Source: Nonomuraea indica
GTDB taxonomy: Bacteria; Actinomycetota; Actinomycetes; Streptosporangiales; Streptosporangiaceae
Direction of reading: 5' to 3'
NCBI RefSeq assembly: GCF_002850745.1
Contig: NZ_KZ559469.1
Location: forward strand, 121,995 to 185,994
DNA length: 64,000 nt
Under the pieces are notes generated by a model. That model searched no databases, had not been told where the DNA came from, and was given only the letters and a program-made list of their open reading frames with translations. Position numbers and translations under genes: made by a program. This document shows positions 1-9,233 of this stretch, piece by piece. Numbering within the stretch: position 1 is the stretch's first letter; every line of letters starts with the position of its first letter.

Positions 1-1
1 C

Positions 2-553
2 GGGCGCGCGGCGCTGGTCGCCGTCGGTGCCGTGGTCAGCGTGCTCGCGGCCGTCACCGCGTACACCGTGGACGGCTACCTCTTCTTCGAGCAGGTCTCC
101 ACACAGGAGGACACCACGGAGGTCGTGGTGCCCGCCGGCCGGGCGGGCAAGGTCGACGACGTCGAGTGGAAGGCCTCCGTCGCCCGGACGAAGGCCCCGG
201 CGGGCAGCCGGCACGGCCCCGACGTCGCCTGGATGAAGATCGACATCACCCAGAAGGTGCTGTCCGACGGCAGCGCCACGCTGACCGGCATGCCGGGCGA
301 CCTGAGGCTGCACGACCGGGCGGGCCGCAGCTGGGCCGTCGAGCTGGGCTCCGGCGACCGGCCGTCGGACCGGCTGGAGGTCGGCCGGGAGTACGCGCTC
401 CAGGGCCTCGCGGTGGTGCCCGTCGCGGTGGCGGACCAGGTGGAGCTGGCGTTCACGCCCAGCGCCTACCGCTCCGACACGCCGACCGACGACCTGTTCA
501 AACGGCCGACGACTCCGGAGCCGCCCCGGACGACGCTGCGCTTCCGGCGGTGA
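2..553 (+). CDS. Membrane-anchored extracytoplasmic protein, 5' end outside window
   Basis: The reading frame is open from base 2, so the start lies upstream of the window. The visible part begins inside a hydrophobic stretch (AALVAVGAVVSVLAAVTAY), which is probably a single membrane anchor. About 150 residues of soluble, beta-rich-looking sequence follow, ending in a Pro/Thr/Arg-rich tail. No family was recognised; the layout (anchor plus exported domain) resembles small secreted accessory proteins. Its last 56 bases overlap the 3' end of the convergent membrane-protein gene on the other strand, which is unusual but has no sign of damage. Function unknown. Confidence 0.6.
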   Translation, partial: GRAALVAVGAVVSVLAAVTAYTVDGYLFFEQVSTQEDTTEVVVPAGRAGKVDDVEWKASVARTKAPAGSRHGPDVAWMKIDITQKVLSDGSATLTGMPGDLRLHDRAGRSWAVELGSGDRPSDRLEVGREYALQGLAVVPVAVADQVELAFTPSAYRSDTPTDDLFKRPTTPEPPRTTLRFRR

Positions 554-1928
554 ACGCCTCGCCGCGCAGCCGGGCCCGGGTGGCCGCCAGGTCGAACGCC
601 GCCGCCAGCAGCGCCATCGTCACCGTCGTCACGAGCAGGTCGCGGACGAACGACACCGGCGCCCCCAGGTAGAACCACGTCCACTCGACCTGCGAGCCGA
701 TCAGCGTCCGCACCGCCCGGTCGGCGTACTGCGCGCCCACGGTGACGGCCACGTGGCACAGGCACATCATCCCGAACAGCGGCGCACCGCCCTTGACGAT
801 CAGCCGCAGGGAGTTGACCAGCGGCACCCAGCGCTCCTGGAAGCCGCCGGTGAGGCGGTTGACCGACTGTCGGGTCAGGGCGTGGCTGCCTTCGAGGCGG
901 TCGACGCCGCGCTCGAACCGGGTGCCGCTGACCATGGTCCGGGTGTCGTCGGCGTACGTGCCGAAGACGAGCATCGCCACGGTGAGCCAGACGAGCGGCA
1001 GGGCGACGGCGCCCAGGAGGAGCGGCCACACCTCGCCCAGAGCGGAGGCGACGGCCTCGACCACCGCCACGTTCTTCCTGGCGCTCGTCAGCGCCTCCTC
1101 CGCCCCGGAGACGACCGCGCGGTGCTCCACCCACTCCGTCCTGGCCTGGGCGAGCGCGAACGTGGCGTTGAGCCCGTAGAAGACGAAGGCGAACTCGGAG
1201 AAGGCGGCGGCGAACCCGTAGAACCGGCCGCCGCCCCTCTCCACCAGTTTGGCGAACAGCGTCTTCAGCCCGAACGCGGCGACCATCGTGCCGGCGGACA
1301 CGCGCCAGTCGATGTCGATGAAGACCTGCCCGACCCGGGACTCCTCCCCGAACAGAGCGGCGTCGGTCAGGTCGAAGATGTGATGGAACACGTCCATCTG
1401 CACCAGGTCACGCGCGTCCTCCACCTGGAAACCCCACGCCAGGTAGAGGACGGTGAAGGCCGGCGCGACCCGGTCGAGCGCCGTGAAGAACGGCTCGTCC
1501 GCCGCTCCCTCGGCCGCGCGGGCGCGCGTCTCCCACAGGGCGCCGCGCAGGCTGTGCAGCATGCCGGTGACGACGGTCATCCCGGCCAGCACGACGAGGG
1601 TGAGCAGCGTCGTCATGATGACGAGGCGGACCTGCCGGAAGTCGCCGTAGGCCACCTCGGTCGCGGCGTAGAGCAGTCCGAAGCGGATCAGCTCGCCCGC
1701 CGAGAACCACAGGGCGAGCGCGAGGCCGCACCTGCCCAGCAGCCGCAGCGCGTGCAGGGGGAGCGAGAACGGCGACGGCATCCTCGGGGCCGGCGGCGGC
1801 GCAGGTCGAGGTGGTGCCGCCACACCGGACGAACCTGACATCTGGTGAATGGTAGCGGTCTGCCCCGAACGCCGCAGCTCACCCCACAGCCCGGGCCGCT
1901 GTGGCCGGCCGTCCACCGGTGGCGTCAC
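498..1928 (-). CDS. Multi-spanning integral membrane protein, unknown function
   Basis: A 476-residue protein with several hydrophobic segments (around residues 60-85, 100-125, 210-260, 290-310 and 370-450) after a Pro-rich N-terminus. The GTG start overlaps the TGA of the upstream gene (GTGA), which implies translational coupling with the 885-residue membrane protein. An internal ATG at 1841 is an alternative start but has no better ribosome binding site. No enzymatic motif was recognised. The pair is probably one operon encoding a membrane complex; that is inferred from coupling, not from homology. The 3' end overlaps the convergent neighbour by 56 bases. Confidence 0.75.
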   Translation of the reverse strand: MTPPVDGRPQRPGLWGELRRSGQTATIHQMSGSSGVAAPPRPAPPPAPRMPSPFSLPLHALRLLGRCGLALALWFSAGELIRFGLLYAATEVAYGDFRQVRLVIMTTLLTLVVLAGMTVVTGMLHSLRGALWETRARAAEGAADEPFFTALDRVAPAFTVLYLAWGFQVEDARDLVQMDVFHHIFDLTDAALFGEESRVGQVFIDIDWRVSAGTMVAAFGLKTLFAKLVERGGGRFYGFAAAFSEFAFVFYGLNATFALAQARTEWVEHRAVVSGAEEALTSARKNVAVVEAVASALGEVWPLLLGAVALPLVWLTVAMLVFGTYADDTRTMVSGTRFERGVDRLEGSHALTRQSVNRLTGGFQERWVPLVNSLRLIVKGGAPLFGMMCLCHVAVTVGAQYADRAVRTLIGSQVEWTWFYLGAPVSFVRDLLVTTVTMALLAAAFDLAATRARLRGEAFTAGSAASSGAAPESSAV

Positions 1929-4582
1929 CCCATCGCCGTCAGGGTGTCACGCAACCGGCGCAGGTCCCGCATGCGGGCCTCGTACGTCGCCCCGACCACC
2001 ACGAGCAGCAGCCCGCCCGCGGCGATCGGCACCCAGTTGGGCACTGCGAGAATCATCTCCGACACGTACGGGGCCAGTTCCCGCATCGCGACCCCGGCGA
2101 CCACGACGGCTCCGACCACCGTGGGGGCCTGGAGCCGGAGCCGGGCTCCGGCGAGCAGCACCGCCAGCGCCAGCAGGCCGAGTACCGGCGACCGCCACCG
2201 TCCGGAGTCCGCGTAGACCGCCACCAGGCTGGGCAGCATCGTGAAACAGAGACCCGCACCGTAGGCCGCCCAGGACGAGACCGGCGCGCCGCGCCGCCGT
2301 CGCCACCAGCCGGATGCCAGCAGGACCAGCGAGCAGGGCACCGTGTACGCCTCGACGACGGTGACCTCGTCCGCCGCCAGCCGCAGCCACGAGGCGAGCA
2401 GGAGCAGGGCGGTGCCGCCGTACCTGAGGCCGTTCGCGCCGCCTCGGCCGGCCGGGTCCGCCCACAGCGACATGAGCAGCACCAGCACCCCGGCCACGGC
2501 GAATCCCCAGCTCGCCGCGACCAGGACGCGCAGGCCCAGCGAGAACCCCACCGCCACCGCCTCCAGCCCGAGGAACAACGCGGCGAATCCCAGTCCCCAG
2601 ACCCGGAGCCGCTTCATCCTGGCCGTCAGCGCCATCGCGGCGGCGGCCGACGCCAGGATCGGCAGCACGGTCAGCGTCGCCGGCTCGCTGCCGAACGCGT
2701 ACGCCGCCGCCCGTACCGAGAACGGACCGGCGACGAGCGCGCATGCCGTCGCCCACCAGGGCGCCCGGCACAGTGTGGCGGCCACCGCGAGCGTGACGGC
2801 CAGCACCGCCTGCACCGACACCGCGGCCGGATAGGGCACCCCGAAGGCCTGGGGGGCCACCGCGACCAGGAGAGCCCCGGACACCAGCGCCCCCGACGCC
2901 AGAACACCGGCCGCGGTCGCCCTCATCGGCCGAGAGTCGGCACCACGCGCGGCCGCCGCCTCCATCGGTCGAGAGTCGCCATGCGCAGCCGCCGCCTCCA
3001 TCGGCCGAGAGTCGGCACCATGCGCGGCCGCCGCCTCCATCGGTCGCACACCGGTGCCACGCGCGGCCGCCGCCAGGAGGCCGGCTGTCACCGCGCCCAG
3101 CGCCACCACGTCCGCCGGCGAGACCGGCTCGAACGGCTGCCACTCCCGTCCGTTCCACGTGCCCGTCCAGAGCGTGTCCAGCCAGGCGAGCGGCGCCGCC
3201 AGCGTGACCACGAGCCGGGGCAGCAGCGTCAGCGTGGTCAGCAGCGCCACCAGCCCCCCGGTGGCCATGCCCGCCAGCCGTACCCTGCGCCAGGGCAGCC
3301 AGGTGGCCGCGAGCCCGAAGGCGAGTGCCGGGACGAGGTACGCCAGCGGACGCCAGTCCGTGCCGGTGCCGTTGAGCGCGGGCCGCGTCAGCGCGGCCGG
3401 TACGGCGATCAGTGCGAGCGTGGTGCCGACGGTGACGGCGGAGGCCCAGATCTGCCCTTCGGCCTCGCCCGGCCTGGCCAGCAGCCACGTCACGAATCCG
3501 CCGAGCAGAGCCAGCGCGGCCAGCGGAGCCGACCTGACCAGGGCCTCACCGGTGGACGGGGACCCCAGCGCGTGCGCCGCGCCGCCCAGCAGGGCGAGCG
3601 TCGCGACCACGCTGCCGACCAGGGCGGACGTCACCCTCACGGCTCCCCGGCCATGGCGGGCCAGGGCGACGTCCAGCGCGGCCGTGGCCACCAGCATGGC
3701 CACCAGCCAGGTCGCCGACCGGTCGCCGGTCAGCAGTGGCAGGACCGGCTGCGCCAGCACCACGGCGACCGGAGCGGGTCCGCGAAGCCCGGTCATCCGG
3801 GCATAGGCCACCAGGACGAGCGCGGTGACCCCGAGCACCCCGGCCACGTAATGCGGCGCGTCGAGGGCGTCGACCCCGAGCAGTCCCACCCTTTTGGCCG
3901 CGTAGCCGTCCAGCAGCAGCAGCGCGACCGCGAACCCGGCCATGGTCTCGGCCGTCGCGGTGAGCCCGCGCCGGATCAGCGCGACCGGCGCCAGCATGAC
4001 CAGCGCGGTGAAGACGGCCAGCACGGCCGCGCGCCCGCCGATGCCCAGCAGTCCCCAGCTCACCACGGTGAACACCACCGCTGCCACCGTCAGCAGCAGG
4101 CCGCCGAGGATGAGCAGGACGTTCTTCGCGGTGCCGGGGGAGACCTCCCGCGTCGGGGCGCCGGGCCCCGTGGCTCCGGATCCGGCCGCCATCGCCGGGT
4201 ACGGCGGCTGCGCACCCGCGGGCCCCCGACCCGCGGCACCCGTCCCCGCGGGCCCGTCGCCCTCCGCACCCGCAGCTCCCGGGCCGGCCGCAGCCGTGCC
4301 CGCCGCCCCCTGAGCCGTCGCGCCGGCGCGCAGCACGCCGAGCAGTTCCGTGCGGCGGGCCTGCAGCCGCGCCTGCTGCTCCAGCAGCCCGGCGAGGGCC
4401 TGGTCCACCTGCCAGAGCTCCTGCGCGGCGGCTCCCTGCAGAGGCAACGCACACTTCGGGCACCTGGTCACCGGCTCCGGAGCCCCGGTCCCCGTCCCGG
4501 TGTCGGACAGCGACGCCCCACAGTCAGGACATTTCACGCTTTCGTGCACCAATACCCGCCTTAACCCGTCGAGACCCCCCAT
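1925..4582 (-). CDS. Large polytopic membrane protein with N-terminal zinc ribbon
   Basis: An 885-residue protein. Residues about 18-45 hold two CxxC pairs (CPDC and CPKC), a typical zinc-ribbon pattern. An Ala/Gly/Pro-rich linker follows, then more than 20 hydrophobic segments from about residue 130 to the C-terminus. This architecture (zinc ribbon, linker, many TM helices) is known from uncharacterised actinobacterial integral membrane proteins. Substrate and role cannot be read from the sequence. A short tandem repeat (2924-3074) encodes repeated RPMEAAAA-type units in one loop. It is translationally coupled to the next gene (GTGA overlap). The ATG start at 4582 is the longest option; a GTG lies about ten codons inside. 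Confidence 0.75.
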   Translation of the reverse strand: MGGLDGLRRVLVHESVKCPDCGASLSDTGTGTGAPEPVTRCPKCALPLQGAAAQELWQVDQALAGLLEQQARLQARRTELLGVLRAGATAQGAAGTAAAGPGAAGAEGDGPAGTGAAGRGPAGAQPPYPAMAAGSGATGPGAPTREVSPGTAKNVLLILGGLLLTVAAVVFTVVSWGLLGIGGRAAVLAVFTALVMLAPVALIRRGLTATAETMAGFAVALLLLDGYAAKRVGLLGVDALDAPHYVAGVLGVTALVLVAYARMTGLRGPAPVAVVLAQPVLPLLTGDRSATWLVAMLVATAALDVALARHGRGAVRVTSALVGSVVATLALLGGAAHALGSPSTGEALVRSAPLAALALLGGFVTWLLARPGEAEGQIWASAVTVGTTLALIAVPAALTRPALNGTGTDWRPLAYLVPALAFGLAATWLPWRRVRLAGMATGGLVALLTTLTLLPRLVVTLAAPLAWLDTLWTGTWNGREWQPFEPVSPADVVALGAVTAGLLAAAARGTGVRPMEAAAAHGADSRPMEAAAAHGDSRPMEAAAARGADSRPMRATAAGVLASGALVSGALLVAVAPQAFGVPYPAAVSVQAVLAVTLAVAATLCRAPWWATACALVAGPFSVRAAAYAFGSEPATLTVLPILASAAAAMALTARMKRLRVWGLGFAALFLGLEAVAVGFSLGLRVLVAASWGFAVAGVLVLLMSLWADPAGRGGANGLRYGGTALLLLASWLRLAADEVTVVEAYTVPCSLVLLASGWWRRRRGAPVSSWAAYGAGLCFTMLPSLVAVYADSGRWRSPVLGLLALAVLLAGARLRLQAPTVVGAVVVAGVAMRELAPYVSEMILAVPNWVPIAAGGLLLVVVGATYEARMRDLRRLRDTLTAMG
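2924..3074. repeat. Four tandem 36-39 bp units inside a membrane-protein gene
   Basis: Four imperfect units begin at 2924, 2963, 2999 and 3038, each starting CATCGG and ending in GCCGCCGCC. All lengths are multiples of three, so the host reading frame stays open and gains repeated RPMEAAAA-like segments in a loop. This is a likely site of copy-number change by replication slippage. Confidence 0.8.
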
Positions 4583-5002
4583 ACTTCACCGTGACGCACT
4601 TGCGAACCACTGTCATCACCAATCACGAGGAACGGCCGCGACCTTGCCGGTCGCCGCCTGCCGGCTGTGAACCGCTGCCGCCGGTGTCCCCGCCGGTCGG
4701 CAGACCTGCCGCCCCTGGCCCCGGGCCCGCCCCTGGCGCGCAGGAACCGCGAACCCTCCCTCGGTACGGCGGACGAAGCCCTGACCGGCGGCGCCGCACG
4801 ACTCGTCCACCCTCGTTCGACTGGCCGTTCGGGAGCATCAAGATCGCGAAAATGGAAAGTTCCAGACGAATGGTGCCCGGCTGACAGAAATACCGTTTTC
4901 GTCCGGCGGCATGACGAAGGAATGGCGGCGTGGCAAAGTGAATCGGAACAAATGTGAGACCGGTCGGGCGCGGTCCGCGTACAACATCGGTAGGAGGTCA
5001 GC
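4583..5002. promoter_or_regulatory. Divergent intergenic region
   Basis: About 420 bases with no convincing coding frame lie between the membrane-protein operon (reading left) and the WXG operon (reading right). The right third (about 4840-4960) is clearly less GC-rich than its surroundings and is the likely promoter zone for the WXG operon. An AGGAGG ribosome binding site at 4992-4997 sits six bases before the ATG at 5003. No clear operator was seen. Confidence 0.5.
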
Positions 5003-5254
5003 ATGGCTACTCGTGCCGAGTTGGTGAACGCGCTGCGCCGCGCACAGGAGTTGTCGGACCAGCACTGGCATTCCCTGGACCGGCCGCTGCTGCAGATGTC
5101 GAGCGGCCGGACGTGGACGGGGCCCACCGCCGACAGGTTCGCCGGCGACCTGACGCACCAGCGTGCGGAGCTGTGGCGAGGGCTGCGCGGAGTCATCGAT
5201 CACCTCGACGAGACGATCTCGAACCTGACCACGATGGGGCCGCGGGACGAATGA
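5003..5254 (+). CDS. WXG100-family (ESX-like) small protein
   Basis: An 83-residue, mostly helical protein with a central WTG (W-x-G motif) at about residue 38 in RTWTGPTADRF, where the helix-turn-helix bend of WXG100 proteins falls. The length is slightly under the family's usual ~100 residues. The perfect AGGAGG site fixes the start. Its stop overlaps the start of the next gene (ATGA), so the two are coupled and the products probably interact. WXG100 proteins are typically exported by type VII (ESX/EccC) systems. No EccC or other ESX core gene is in this window, so secretion by a distant machine is inference. Confidence 0.8.
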   Translation: MATRAELVNALRRAQELSDQHWHSLDRPLLQMSSGRTWTGPTADRFAGDLTHQRAELWRGLRGVIDHLDETISNLTTMGPRDE

Positions 5255-7338
5255 CTTTCTCCTCGATCGACGCCAGAGAAATGCACCAACTCGGATATGG
5301 CGTGCAGAATGCGGGAAAAGGCCTGACCGAATGCGCGGCACAGCTCCGGGCGATTCTGAACGAGGTCGAGCTCACACACCCCGGCGTGGCGGTGATCGGC
5401 CGGATAGGGCAGTGGCTGACCGACCAGGCCCCCGACCTCTACCGGCGGCGCGATCTCGCGTACGAGGCCGGGAAGGTCGACGTGGACGTCTTCGGCAACC
5501 CGGTGCCCGGCCCGGTCGTCCCGGCCGGGATGACGCGGATCGACGAGGCCCGGATCATCCCGGCCACGGTACGTGCCGAAGCGGCGCAAGCGGCTCCCCT
5601 GTTCACAGCCGCCGCCCTCGGGGACGCCGGCGCGCGGGAGAAGCTCGCCGCCTTCGCGGAACGGCTGTCCGAGCCGCGGTTCGCCACCGCCCTCGTCGAG
5701 CAACTCGGCGCGCGAGGTCTCCTCGCGATCCCCGCCGCCATGGGGACACGGGTGCGCAAGGCGCTCGACGCCGACGACGGTTCGGCGGCGGCCGTCCGAC
5801 GGCAGAACCGTGACGTCCTGTCCATGCTGAGCAAGGCCCTCGCCACGGCCACCGACCCGACCGGCAGCGCGCGTCTCAGCCGGAAGTCCCTGGAGGAACT
5901 GAAGCAGCAAGGCCGCACGGAGATCCCGGCTCCGGACATGGGCGGGCTGACGAACCCCGGCTACTGGTCGCTCGGCCAGATCCTCGCGGCGGCGCCGCGG
6001 CAGGCGTACAGCGCGTGGTTCATGAAGACCATCGGCCAGGACATGATCCGCTGGGACCGCGACTACCTGAAGCAGCACCGCGTACGGTTCCTGCCGAAGG
6101 ACACCGACGTCTACAACGTCCCCGCACCCATCGATACGCGCCCGTTCCAGGGCTCCGACGCCATCGGAACCGCCGACCCCATCGCCGCGCTGATGACCGT
6201 CGCCGGCACCTCACGTGAACGTGCCCAGGCACTGCTCGACAGCCGCGACCTGCTGACGTACCTGCTGAAGGATCGGCGTCCGCAGTGGGCGATGGGCGAT
6301 CGCGGCGAGTCGCTGGGCACGGCCATGGAAGCCGCCATGAAGGGCGCCGACGCCGGCTCCAAACGGCTGGCGGTCATCGCCACACAACTCCTCGCCGACG
6401 AGGTGAAGCCGCGCGTGTCCGTCAACGACGCCGGCGAGATCGAGTTCAAGAACCCCTCCGAACTCGACCGACTCTCCGGCATCCGCCAAAGCATGGGCCG
6501 CATCCTCGCCGAACACTCCGACGACATCGTGTTCTCCTACTTCTGGAACCAGCCGCGCGCGGACGACAACGAGCTCACGGGACATGTCGACGGAAGGAAC
6601 ACCGCTCGTTTCAACCCGACCGACCTCGATCTCGTCATGCTCGAGACAGCCGTCGATGACCAGGGCTACCAGGCACTGCTTCGCGGGGAGATCGCGGACA
6701 TGCGCGGCAAGATCGATCAAGGTCTGGCCACCGGCAACGGGAAACTGCTGAACAACGTGATCGCACTCAACTCCACAGCGCTGGGGCACCTGGTGGAGGC
6801 ACGCCGGATGGCTCTCGTCGGCCGGGGCAGGGAGGCGGACGCAGCGGACGAGGAACTGCGGAAACTGGTCCAAGAGGGGATCGGCCTCGTTCCCGTCCCC
6901 TTCGCCGGCCAGGTGGGCAAGGCCGGACTCGAAGCAGCCGGCAGCATCTACGAGAACTTCGTGAAGGGCGGTTACACGAAGGCCGGGGACTGGCTCGTCA
7001 AGCAGAGCGGCCACGCCGGCGGAAAGACGGGCAAGGCGTTCAGCGATGCCGCATCCAATGACCTGGCCGCCCAAGAGCTGGTGAAGCAAATGCTGGCATC
7101 GTCGGCCGTGGCCCATGAGGCTTACAGCCACAAAGATCTCAACCCTTTCATCGCGGTCGGGAATCCGCCGAGGGTGAAAGATCCGCTAGACATGAACAAA
7201 GCCGAATACGAGTATTTCACGCGCTGGATAGCGGACAACACCACGGTGCCTGCCAACTACAAGGAAGCACAACAGAGTGCCTACATAGGGGCCAAGGAAC
7301 TCCGCGACAATCTCAAGGCTGCGACTAAGGATGAATAG
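5251..7338 (+). CDS. Large WXG-operon partner protein, unknown function
   Basis: A 695-residue soluble protein. The start is ATG 5251, inside the ATGA overlap with the WXG gene; an upstream in-frame extension is rejected because it would run antiparallel through the promoter. The N-terminal ~60 residues are helical. The middle is rich in helices with Arg/Asp/Leu, and the C-terminal quarter has a Gly/Ala-rich hydrophobic stretch (VPVPFAGQVGKAGLEAAG) followed by a charged helical tail. No toxin, nuclease or protease motif was recognised. It resembles the long 'DUF6571-type' actinobacterial proteins that sit behind WXG genes, but I cannot confirm that family. It is probably a substrate or partner of a type VII-like exporter. 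Confidence 0.7.
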   Translation: MTFSSIDAREMHQLGYGVQNAGKGLTECAAQLRAILNEVELTHPGVAVIGRIGQWLTDQAPDLYRRRDLAYEAGKVDVDVFGNPVPGPVVPAGMTRIDEARIIPATVRAEAAQAAPLFTAAALGDAGAREKLAAFAERLSEPRFATALVEQLGARGLLAIPAAMGTRVRKALDADDGSAAAVRRQNRDVLSMLSKALATATDPTGSARLSRKSLEELKQQGRTEIPAPDMGGLTNPGYWSLGQILAAAPRQAYSAWFMKTIGQDMIRWDRDYLKQHRVRFLPKDTDVYNVPAPIDTRPFQGSDAIGTADPIAALMTVAGTSRERAQALLDSRDLLTYLLKDRRPQWAMGDRGESLGTAMEAAMKGADAGSKRLAVIATQLLADEVKPRVSVNDAGEIEFKNPSELDRLSGIRQSMGRILAEHSDDIVFSYFWNQPRADDNELTGHVDGRNTARFNPTDLDLVMLETAVDDQGYQALLRGEIADMRGKIDQGLATGNGKLLNNVIALNSTALGHLVEARRMALVGRGREADAADEELRKLVQEGIGLVPVPFAGQVGKAGLEAAGSIYENFVKGGYTKAGDWLVKQSGHAGGKTGKAFSDAASNDLAAQELVKQMLASSAVAHEAYSHKDLNPFIAVGNPPRVKDPLDMNKAEYEYFTRWIADNTTVPANYKEAQQSAYIGAKELRDNLKAATKDE

Positions 7339-7915
7339 GCTTCCATGGTGGTTCTGCACAGCCGTCGCTGTGATGATGATCGCCGGATGCACGCAGGACA
7401 CGCCCGCGCCTGTTCCGACACATGCTCCCGCACCCGTCCAGTCCCCCCTCGCCGACAGACCCCCCTACCTTTGCTACTTCATCCCACAGGCTGCAGTGGC
7501 GGACGTGACCGGCTACACCGGTCCCTATGATGCGGGTGACGATCAACACAATCCGGACGGCTATGCCTGCGTTATATCAAATGAAGAGCAGAGCCTCTTC
7601 ATTACAAGCTACGACGCATCAGGCTCCCGAAGGGCCATTGAGCAATACATCGAGTTCGGGAAGACGCGCAATCCTACCGCACTTCCCAAGGAACTGGGCA
7701 AGGGCCTGATAAGCGACTTCGATATCCGACTCTATCCGTACCGGACAGTAGAGGCCTGGTTCCGTTGCGGATCCAATAACTCGCTCATCACTATCACGAT
7801 CAAAGAAAATCGTGCACGGAACCAAGATCGAGACCTCATCCAGCTCATGCGGATAGCTCAGCGGCGGTTCGCCGAGATGTTCAGGTGCACCCCCGGCGGC
7901 CCGCCACAGGGCTAG
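7331..7915 (+). CDS. DUF3558-like lipoprotein
   Basis: A 194-residue protein with a clear lipoprotein signal: positively charged start, hydrophobic core (CTAVAVMMI) and lipobox IAGC with the lipidated Cys near residue 20. A Pro/Thr-rich spacer follows, then a domain with conserved-looking Cys pairs (YLCYF, YACVI, WFRCG). This pattern is reminiscent of DUF3558 lipoproteins, which often accompany WXG gene pairs in actinobacteria. It overlaps the previous gene by 8 bases and ends the WXG operon. It is expected on the outer face of the membrane. The codon usage is somewhat less GC-biased than the neighbours. Confidence 0.7.
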   Translation: MNRLPWWFCTAVAVMMIAGCTQDTPAPVPTHAPAPVQSPLADRPPYLCYFIPQAAVADVTGYTGPYDAGDDQHNPDGYACVISNEEQSLFITSYDASGSRRAIEQYIEFGKTRNPTALPKELGKGLISDFDIRLYPYRTVEAWFRCGSNNSLITITIKENRARNQDRDLIQLMRIAQRRFAEMFRCTPGGPPQG

Positions 7916-8148
7916 CACGGCGGCGCCGCACAGTTCGTACGTCAGCGGCCGGCATTCGCACGTCAGCGGCACCACGCGGATGTTCCGGCAGAAGCGGCCC
8001 GACGTGCGGCCCATGGAAGTCAGGAAACTCCGGCCTGACGTGTTGGCAGGTCAGAGGATCTTCGCGGTGACTTGGATGGCCGTCCGTGCTCAGAGTTCGG
8101 AGCGACTCTCTCCGGCGCTTCACGGCCTCGCCCGGTGCGCCCCGCTTG

Positions 8149-9027
8149 TCAGGGGGCGCGGCGGGTGAAGTCGGCGGCGTGGTCGTGGGCCCACTCGGCG
8201 AACGTGCGGGCGGGTCTGCCCGTGACCGCCTCCGCGGTCGGCAGCGGGCCGTAGGCAGTTATGTCGAAGTCGTCCATCGCCGCCGGGTCCGCCTCCTGCC
8301 CCGAGTAGTCGGTGAAGCCGGTGAGGAAGTCGGCGTTGTCCGCCGCGAAGCCGCCCTGCGCGAGATACAGCTCTCTCGCCTCGGCGGGCGTGACGGCCTC
8401 GAAGCGGATGTCCTCGCCGATGGCCTCGGCGATGGCCTTCACCTGGTCACGGCGGCTGATCGTCTCGGGTCCGTTGAGGTCGTAGGCGGCGCCGGCGTGG
8501 CCGTCCTCCAGGAGCGCCGCGGCGGCCACGTCGGCGATGTCCGCCTCGTGGACGGGGCACCAGGCCAGGTCCGGGCCGAAGTCGCGGACGACCCGCCCGG
8601 CCCTGATGGACGGTCCCCAGATCCACAGCCGGTTGAGCATGAACTCGCCGGGCCGTACGTGGGTCCACTCCAGCCCCGACTCCTCCACGGCCCGCTCCAC
8701 CGGCAGGTGGAAGTCCGTGTCGAAGCCGCCGGTCACGGCGCCCGATGACAGCACCACGACACGGCGTACGCCCGCCTCCTTGGCCAGCGCGACGACCTCC
8801 TTGGCGGTCGCCGCCACCGGGAAGAGGTACATCCGCTCGACGCCCTCCAGCGCCGACCGCAGGCTCGGCGGGTCGTGCAGGTCGCCCTGGACGGTCTCCA
8901 CGGGCCCGTCGAGGCGCGCCCGGCGCGGGTAGCGGGTCACGGCCCGCACGTCGGCTCCGGCCCGTACGAGCCGCTCGGCGACGATCCGGCCGACATTTCC
9001 GGTTGCTCCGGTCAGCAGAATGCGCAT
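8149..9027 (-). CDS. NmrA-like NAD(P)-binding oxidoreductase
   Basis: A 292-residue protein starting MRILLTGATGNVG, the GxxGxxG Rossmann dinucleotide motif of the NmrA/atypical SDR family. The family usually has 280-300 residues, so ATG 9027 is chosen over an upstream ATG at 9102 that would add 25 non-homologous residues. Members act as NAD(P)H-dependent reductases or redox sensors; the substrate is unknown. It is transcribed away from an XRE-cupin regulator gene, which may control it. A second NmrA homologue of similar length lies at 43354. Confidence 0.85.
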   Translation of the reverse strand: MRILLTGATGNVGRIVAERLVRAGADVRAVTRYPRRARLDGPVETVQGDLHDPPSLRSALEGVERMYLFPVAATAKEVVALAKEAGVRRVVVLSSGAVTGGFDTDFHLPVERAVEESGLEWTHVRPGEFMLNRLWIWGPSIRAGRVVRDFGPDLAWCPVHEADIADVAAAALLEDGHAGAAYDLNGPETISRRDQVKAIAEAIGEDIRFEAVTPAEARELYLAQGGFAADNADFLTGFTDYSGQEADPAAMDDFDITAYGPLPTAEAVTGRPARTFAEWAHDHAADFTRRAP

Positions 9028-9233
9028 CGCCCCATCATCGGCGGCCCGATATCGGACGGCAAACGCGAACATCGTGTTCACATAGCGCCTCCTACCAGGC
9101 ACGACACCCCTTCATGGGGCCTGGAAAAGAATTTCTCGGGAGACGTTCCCGGCGGGCCACGAAGCCTTTTCCCGGCGGTGACAAAGGTGCGCCTGACGCA
9201 CCCAACGGCCGTCGGTTGGGCGACGATGGCGGC

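Noticed and set aside
1901-4564. An 887-codon frame on the plus strand
   Set aside because: It is antisense to a membrane protein with a zinc ribbon and many hydrophobic segments. Its own product is Arg/Gly/Gln/His-rich low-complexity sequence typical of GC-rich shadow frames.
4954-5250. An N-terminal extension of the large WXG-operon protein
   Set aside because: It would run through the WXG gene in another frame; the ATGA overlap at 5251 is a normal coupled start.
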